Shown piece after piece: positions 23,791 to 25,091 of a stretch of DNA of 25,091 bases. Position numbers and translations under genes: made by a program. The notes under the pieces are model-generated. The model saw only the letters and a program-made list of their open reading frames with translations. It did not search any database and was not told where the DNA came from. The first letter of the stretch is position 1, and every line of letters starts with the position of its first letter. This stretch comes from Myxococcales bacterium (GTDB taxonomy: Bacteria > Myxococcota > Myxococcia > Myxococcales > Myxococcaceae), in NCBI GenBank assembly GCA_003153055.1, contig PMBV01000219.1:1-25091 (forward strand), given 5' to 3'.

Positions 23791-24816
23791 CTACCAGGGA
23801 GGAAGAAGTCGCCTCACGCCGACGGCGACGACGATGATGAGCAGGAGGAGGTTCCGAGCGGGCATCAAAGCCCCCTCCCACCAGCGCCGTCGCGGCTCGG
23901 CTGCGCCCCCGAGGTCAGCGGCGAGCCGGCGCAACGACGAGACCGAAAGCGGCCAGTCGATGATGCGGTCGACCCAGGATCGAGGGATGGAGGGCTCTCC
24001 GTTGTCGAGGCCCGCCAGCGCGCCCACCAGCGCGCCAGTGGTGTCGGCATCTCCTCCCAGGAGAATCACGCTCTCCACGGCGCGGGCGAAGTCGCCACGG
24101 TACCGGAGGAACGCGTAGAGGACCGCGGGGAGCGTGTGTATCACCCAGCCGGTGACGCCGAGGCCCAAGCCGCGGGCCTGAGCCCATTGGGAGGGTGTCA
24201 GGTCGGCGCCCAGGCCCTCTCGGATGCTCGCGAGCCACGGCGCCCAGCAGGGAGACCGAAGGCCGTCCTCGAGGACCGCGAGGAGGACTTGATTGGTGGC
24301 CCCATCGGCTACCTGGCGGGCGATCCGCGCCAGCACCGACGCCGCCTCGACCGTGACAGCGTCAGCGTGGGTGACGCGGGTCGAAGCCTCGACCAGTCGG
24401 TCGAGCACCACCGGATCCCGCTCGAGGAGCCCGAGGATCGGCGCGCGCATGAGTGGCCCATTGCCTTGAGAGCAAACGCCGCTTCGAGCTGGCGCGAAGC
24501 CGAGCCAGAGCTTGATGCACGCCCGGGCCGTGGCGAGCCCGGTCGCCGGAGGGAGGCACGAGAACCACCACCGCAGCCCCCAGCACAGGGCGACGGTGAA
24601 GCGCGCCGGGTCTCCACGTGCACGAACCCACGCGCGAGCCGTGAGACAGGCGTGCTCGGTGTCATCACTCACAAGCCCGCGGCCTCCCACGAGCCCCTGC
24701 TCGATCGGCCCGGGGAAGAGCCGCTGAGCGCGCCTGGGGGAGAGCCCCTCTCGAGGGAGACCCAGAAAATCCCCGACCGCGGTCCCCAGGAGGAGCCCCA
24801 TCATTCGATCCATCAT
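23791..24816 (-). CDS. ADP-ribosylglycohydrolase family protein
   Basis: The protein has 341 aa from ATG 24816. The family metal-site motifs are present: MMGLLLGTAVGDFLGLP at the N-terminus, VSDDTEHACL (the S-D-D-T site), GNGPLMRAPILGLLE, HADAVTVEAASVLA and LLGGDADTTGALVGALAGL with the second Asp/Thr ligand set. Members remove ADP-ribose from Arg or from other targets such as dinitrogenase reductase. The last 20 residues (NLLLLIIVVAVGVRRLLPPW) form a hydrophobic helix with a basic end, which suggests a C-terminal membrane tail, unusual in the family. The start could also be a GTG at 24873; ATG 24813 and 24804 are close alternatives. Its target in this organism is unknown. Confidence 0.88.
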   Translation of the reverse strand: MMDRMMGLLLGTAVGDFLGLPREGLSPRRAQRLFPGPIEQGLVGGRGLVSDDTEHACLTARAWVRARGDPARFTVALCWGLRWWFSCLPPATGLATARACIKLWLGFAPARSGVCSQGNGPLMRAPILGLLERDPVVLDRLVEASTRVTHADAVTVEAASVLARIARQVADGATNQVLLAVLEDGLRSPCWAPWLASIREGLGADLTPSQWAQARGLGLGVTGWVIHTLPAVLYAFLRYRGDFARAVESVILLGGDADTTGALVGALAGLDNGEPSIPRSWVDRIIDWPLSVSSLRRLAADLGGAAEPRRRWWEGALMPARNLLLLIIVVAVGVRRLLPPW

Positions 24817-24906
24817 TGGCTCACGGAGAAGCAAACCCCGTGCGAACCCCAGCGGCGCGGAATCTCGGTTCACCCACCAGGGTCACCTTGCCAGGGGGGC
24901 AACGCG

Positions 24907-25091
24907 TCACGTCGGCTCTGACGTTTTGGCAGCGCGCTTTTCGAGCTCCTCCACCTCGAGCCTGCCCCCGTGGGCCAGGTCCGCTTCCTCGGTGGTTGGA
25001 CAGCAGCCCCGCCCTCGCACCTCAGGGCGTGCTCGCCGCTCGGCGCCCGCTGGCGGGTCCCTTCTCCTCGGTGGGAAGAGGTCTCCGAGCG
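24907..25091 (-). CDS. Possible C-terminal tail of a gene entering from the right edge
   Basis: An open frame on the minus strand runs from the right window edge to a TGA at 24909-24907, about 60 codons. Its end, LAHGGRLEVEELEKRAAKTS, is charged and helical, while the preceding part is Arg/Pro-rich. No domain is recognisable, and such frames are common by chance in GC-rich DNA, so this is a weak call. Confidence 0.28.
   Translation of the reverse strand, partial: LGDLFPPRRRDPPAGAERRARPEVRGRGCCPTTEEADLAHGGRLEVEELEKRAAKTSEPT

Noticed and set aside
1..25091. CRISPR arrays, insertion sequences, integrase genes, tRNA/rRNA genes and large direct repeats
   Set aside because: None was seen on reading both strands; gaps between genes are short and contain no repeat series, cloverleaf or transposase motif.

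Overview
The window is GC-rich and gene-dense, almost entirely on the minus strand. It looks like chromosomal DNA of a Myxococcota-type (former deltaproteobacterial) bacterium. The grounds are roadblock/LC7 proteins, an OmpA-like protein with a Pro/Ala-rich linker, a menaquinone-type nuo cluster with korAB, and RlhA/U32 and SohB housekeeping genes. This assignment is an inference from gene content and codon bias; no marker gene here settles it. There are no tRNAs, rRNAs, CRISPR arrays, transposases or prophage genes.

The centre (about 17.7 to 4.0 kb, read right to left) is one long, tightly coupled cluster: korA-korB (2-oxoacid:ferredoxin oxidoreductase), a ferritin-like diiron protein, nuoA, a fused nuoB-nuoC, nuoD, nuoH, nuoI, nuoJ, nuoK, nuoL, nuoM, nuoN, and a hemerythrin-like protein. 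Many junctions are 4-bp ATGA/GTGA overlaps. The genes for the NADH-oxidising arm (nuoE, nuoF, nuoG) are absent. The likely reading is a ferredoxin-driven proton-pumping quinone reductase. KorAB would oxidise a 2-oxoacid and reduce ferredoxin, the membrane complex would pass the electrons through NuoI and NuoB to quinone, and two O2/iron-handling proteins would bracket the complex.

Downstream (3.8 to 0.7 kb) is a separate four-gene operon: a roadblock/LC7 protein, a membrane-anchored OmpA-like peptidoglycan-binding protein, a membrane-anchored coiled coil ending in a second roadblock-like domain, and a protein that appears to fuse a globin-sensor-like domain to a complete bacteriohemerythrin. 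A perfect FNR/CRP-type palindrome (TTGAC-N4-GTCAA) sits upstream of it. This combination of a gas-binding sensor, envelope anchors and GTPase-regulator folds is the best candidate here for an undescribed system. After it comes a 329-nt leader and the 5' part of rpsB, which runs off the left edge.

Right of korA lie two small helical paralogues of unknown function and a lone plus-strand gene for a DODA-type extradiol dioxygenase. Next are a U32/RlhA-like gene with sohB directly behind it, a gene for a secreted-looking beta-rich protein whose 5' end seems to be missing, an ADP-ribosylglycohydrolase, and the possible tail of one further gene at the right edge.
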